From Candidatus Aminicenantota bacterium (GTDB taxonomy: Bacteria > Acidobacteriota > Aminicenantia > UBA2199), in contig JAUXFB010000058.1 in assembly GCA_030620255.1 (NCBI GenBank), positions 1 through 7,357 on the forward strand: DNA of 7,357 nt, written 5' to 3'. Below are positions 6,443 through 7,357 of the stretch, piece by piece; within the stretch, counting starts at the first letter, position 1, and every line of letters starts with the position of its first letter. Below the pieces are notes generated by a model. That model ran no database searches. It was given only the letters and a program-made list of their open reading frames with translations, and was not told the DNA's origin. The position numbers were made by a program, and so were the translations under genes.

Positions 6443-7357
6443 ATGGCAAGTTTAAGTGATTTCAATCTGGTGTTTGAAATCATAAACAATATAATCATTT
6501 TAAACGCTGACAATACTATTTCCTTTTCAGGTGATGAAATTAAAAGAGCATTGTGTAATAAGAAAAAAGACCTGGAAACTGCTTTTCTGGATAATTTCCC
6601 CTCTAATAAAGACCAGACTCTTTGGAAAAATAAAATCAATTGGGTCAGAAAAAATAAAAAACAGATTTCTTTTAAGTTAAAAAAATTAAAGGCGACTTTC
6701 TATATTTTTCCCGTGGATTTTAATGGAAACTCCAATATTGTTATATCAACAGATAAAAAGATTCTACAAACCAATCAAATAAGACATGCCTTAAAAGAAA
6801 GAGGAAAAGAATTGGAGTGTATGTATAATATCAGCTATGAACTGGATACAACTGAAAGTCTTAGTGAAGCTCTAAAAAATTCAGTCTGTCATTTAATAAA
6901 GGGATTTCAATATCCTAAAATTACAACTGCTCATTTTGAAGTAGATGGTATAATCTATGGCAATAGAGAATGTACTAATAAAAAGCTTATAAACATTTTG
7001 AAAAAAGATATAATCGTAAATAAAAAGAAAAGAGGTGTTATTCGGGTTTGCTACAGCAAACCAATCTCCTTTTTAAAAGAGGAAAAAAAATTATTAATAG
7101 AGGTATCAGCTCTAATTTCAAAAGCAACTGAAAAACAAGATCTAAAAATAGAATTAGAAAAATATGTGGGAAACCTTGAAAACCTGGTTAGGAAAAAAAC
7201 AGAGGAGCTGGAAGAGTCAAAAAAAATGTATCAGGATTTATTCGATAATGCGCCTGATGTTATAACCATATCAGACTTTTCCGGAAAAATTATTAAAGCT
7301 AACAGAGCATTTTATGAAATCATTGATTTTCCCAAAAATTCAGATTTACACTATATA
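6443..7357 (+). CDS. PAS/GAF-like sensor protein, probably a histidine kinase (partial, cut at right edge)
   Basis: A frame starting MASLSDFNLVFEII stays open for 305 codons to the last base of the window. Residues 1-110 are an unassigned sensory region, possibly a degenerate PAS fold. Residues 115-225 resemble the GAF-like module common in bacterial sensor kinases: a KERGKELECMYNIS helix, then ESLSEALKNSVCHLIKGFQYP, then a strand with AHFEVDG. Residues about 227-264 are rich in Glu, Lys and Leu and look like a coiled-coil signalling helix. A PAS domain begins at about 265 (LFDNAPDVITISDFSGKII, then ANRAFYEIIDF) and is cut off. No membrane segment appears in the visible part, so it is probably a cytoplasmic sensor. 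The kinase core (H-box, HATPase) would lie beyond the edge; a PAS-containing cyclase or transcription factor is not excluded. It sits 26 bases after the redox fusion with no terminator between, so it may be co-transcribed and sense redox state or a related metabolite. That link rests on context only. Confidence 0.8.
   Translation, partial: MASLSDFNLVFEIINNIIILNADNTISFSGDEIKRALCNKKKDLETAFLDNFPSNKDQTLWKNKINWVRKNKKQISFKLKKLKATFYIFPVDFNGNSNIVISTDKKILQTNQIRHALKERGKELECMYNISYELDTTESLSEALKNSVCHLIKGFQYPKITTAHFEVDGIIYGNRECTNKKLINILKKDIIVNKKKRGVIRVCYSKPISFLKEEKKLLIEVSALISKATEKQDLKIELEKYVGNLENLVRKKTEELEESKKMYQDLFDNAPDVITISDFSGKIIKANRAFYEIIDFPKNSDLHYI

Noticed and set aside
6394..6639. An 81-codon minus-strand frame over the start of the sensor gene
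   Set aside because: The plus strand has a ribosome binding site and a long open frame with GAF/PAS-like features. The minus frame has no recognisable content.

Overview
The window is one AT-rich stretch (roughly two-thirds A+T by eye) with every gene on the + strand. It holds the last codons of an unrelated upstream gene, a well-formed terminator, a strong sigma70/SigA-type promoter and an operon of three redox genes. A two-component-type sensor protein follows closely and runs off the right edge. The base composition, strong Shine-Dalgarno sites and oxygen-sensitive flavin/iron-sulfur enzymes point to a low-GC anaerobic bacterium, such as a clostridium-like or other fermentative or acetogenic lineage. 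The phylum cannot be fixed from this sequence.

Layout: 1-95 is the C-terminus of an upstream gene, possibly with an ACT/AsnC-like fold. 96-303 is intergenic: a 12-bp stem terminator at 116-144, a TTTACA-17-TATAAT promoter at 194-222, a short palindrome at 264-278 and the ribosome binding site of the first operon gene. 304-795 encodes a NuoE/HydC-type [2Fe-2S] subunit. 870-2633 encodes a NuoF/HydB-type FMN and NADH-binding flavoprotein with extra iron-sulfur domains at both ends. 2652-6416 encodes a 1254-residue multidomain protein. 6443 to the right edge encodes a PAS/GAF-like sensor, probably a histidine kinase, cut by the window.

The first two subunits have the architecture of the B and C subunits of electron-bifurcating HydABC-type complexes, now grouped as the Bfu family. 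They are not accompanied by membrane subunits or by an [FeFe]-hydrogenase. The usual catalytic A subunit is replaced by a giant fusion. In order, it carries a NuoG-type [2Fe-2S] domain, a GltD/NfnB-type FAD and NAD(P)H oxidoreductase with its own N-terminal cluster domain, a Cys-rich hinge, a 2[4Fe-4S] ferredoxin and a formate-dehydrogenase/NuoG-like molybdopterin-fold domain. Inferred role: a soluble complex with two flavin centres (FMN and FAD), two nucleotide sites and about eleven Fe-S clusters, exchanging electrons between NADH, a second pyridine nucleotide or ferredoxin, and possibly a third partner.

The most interesting point is the molybdopterin-fold domain. It keeps its [4Fe-4S] motif and overall fold signatures, but it appears to lack the C-terminal dinucleotide-binding domain. 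It has Cys-Cys where formate dehydrogenases have (Sec/Cys)-His, and several cofactor-binding motifs have drifted. It may be a non-catalytic scaffold, as in complex I NuoG, or an enzyme with a different substrate.
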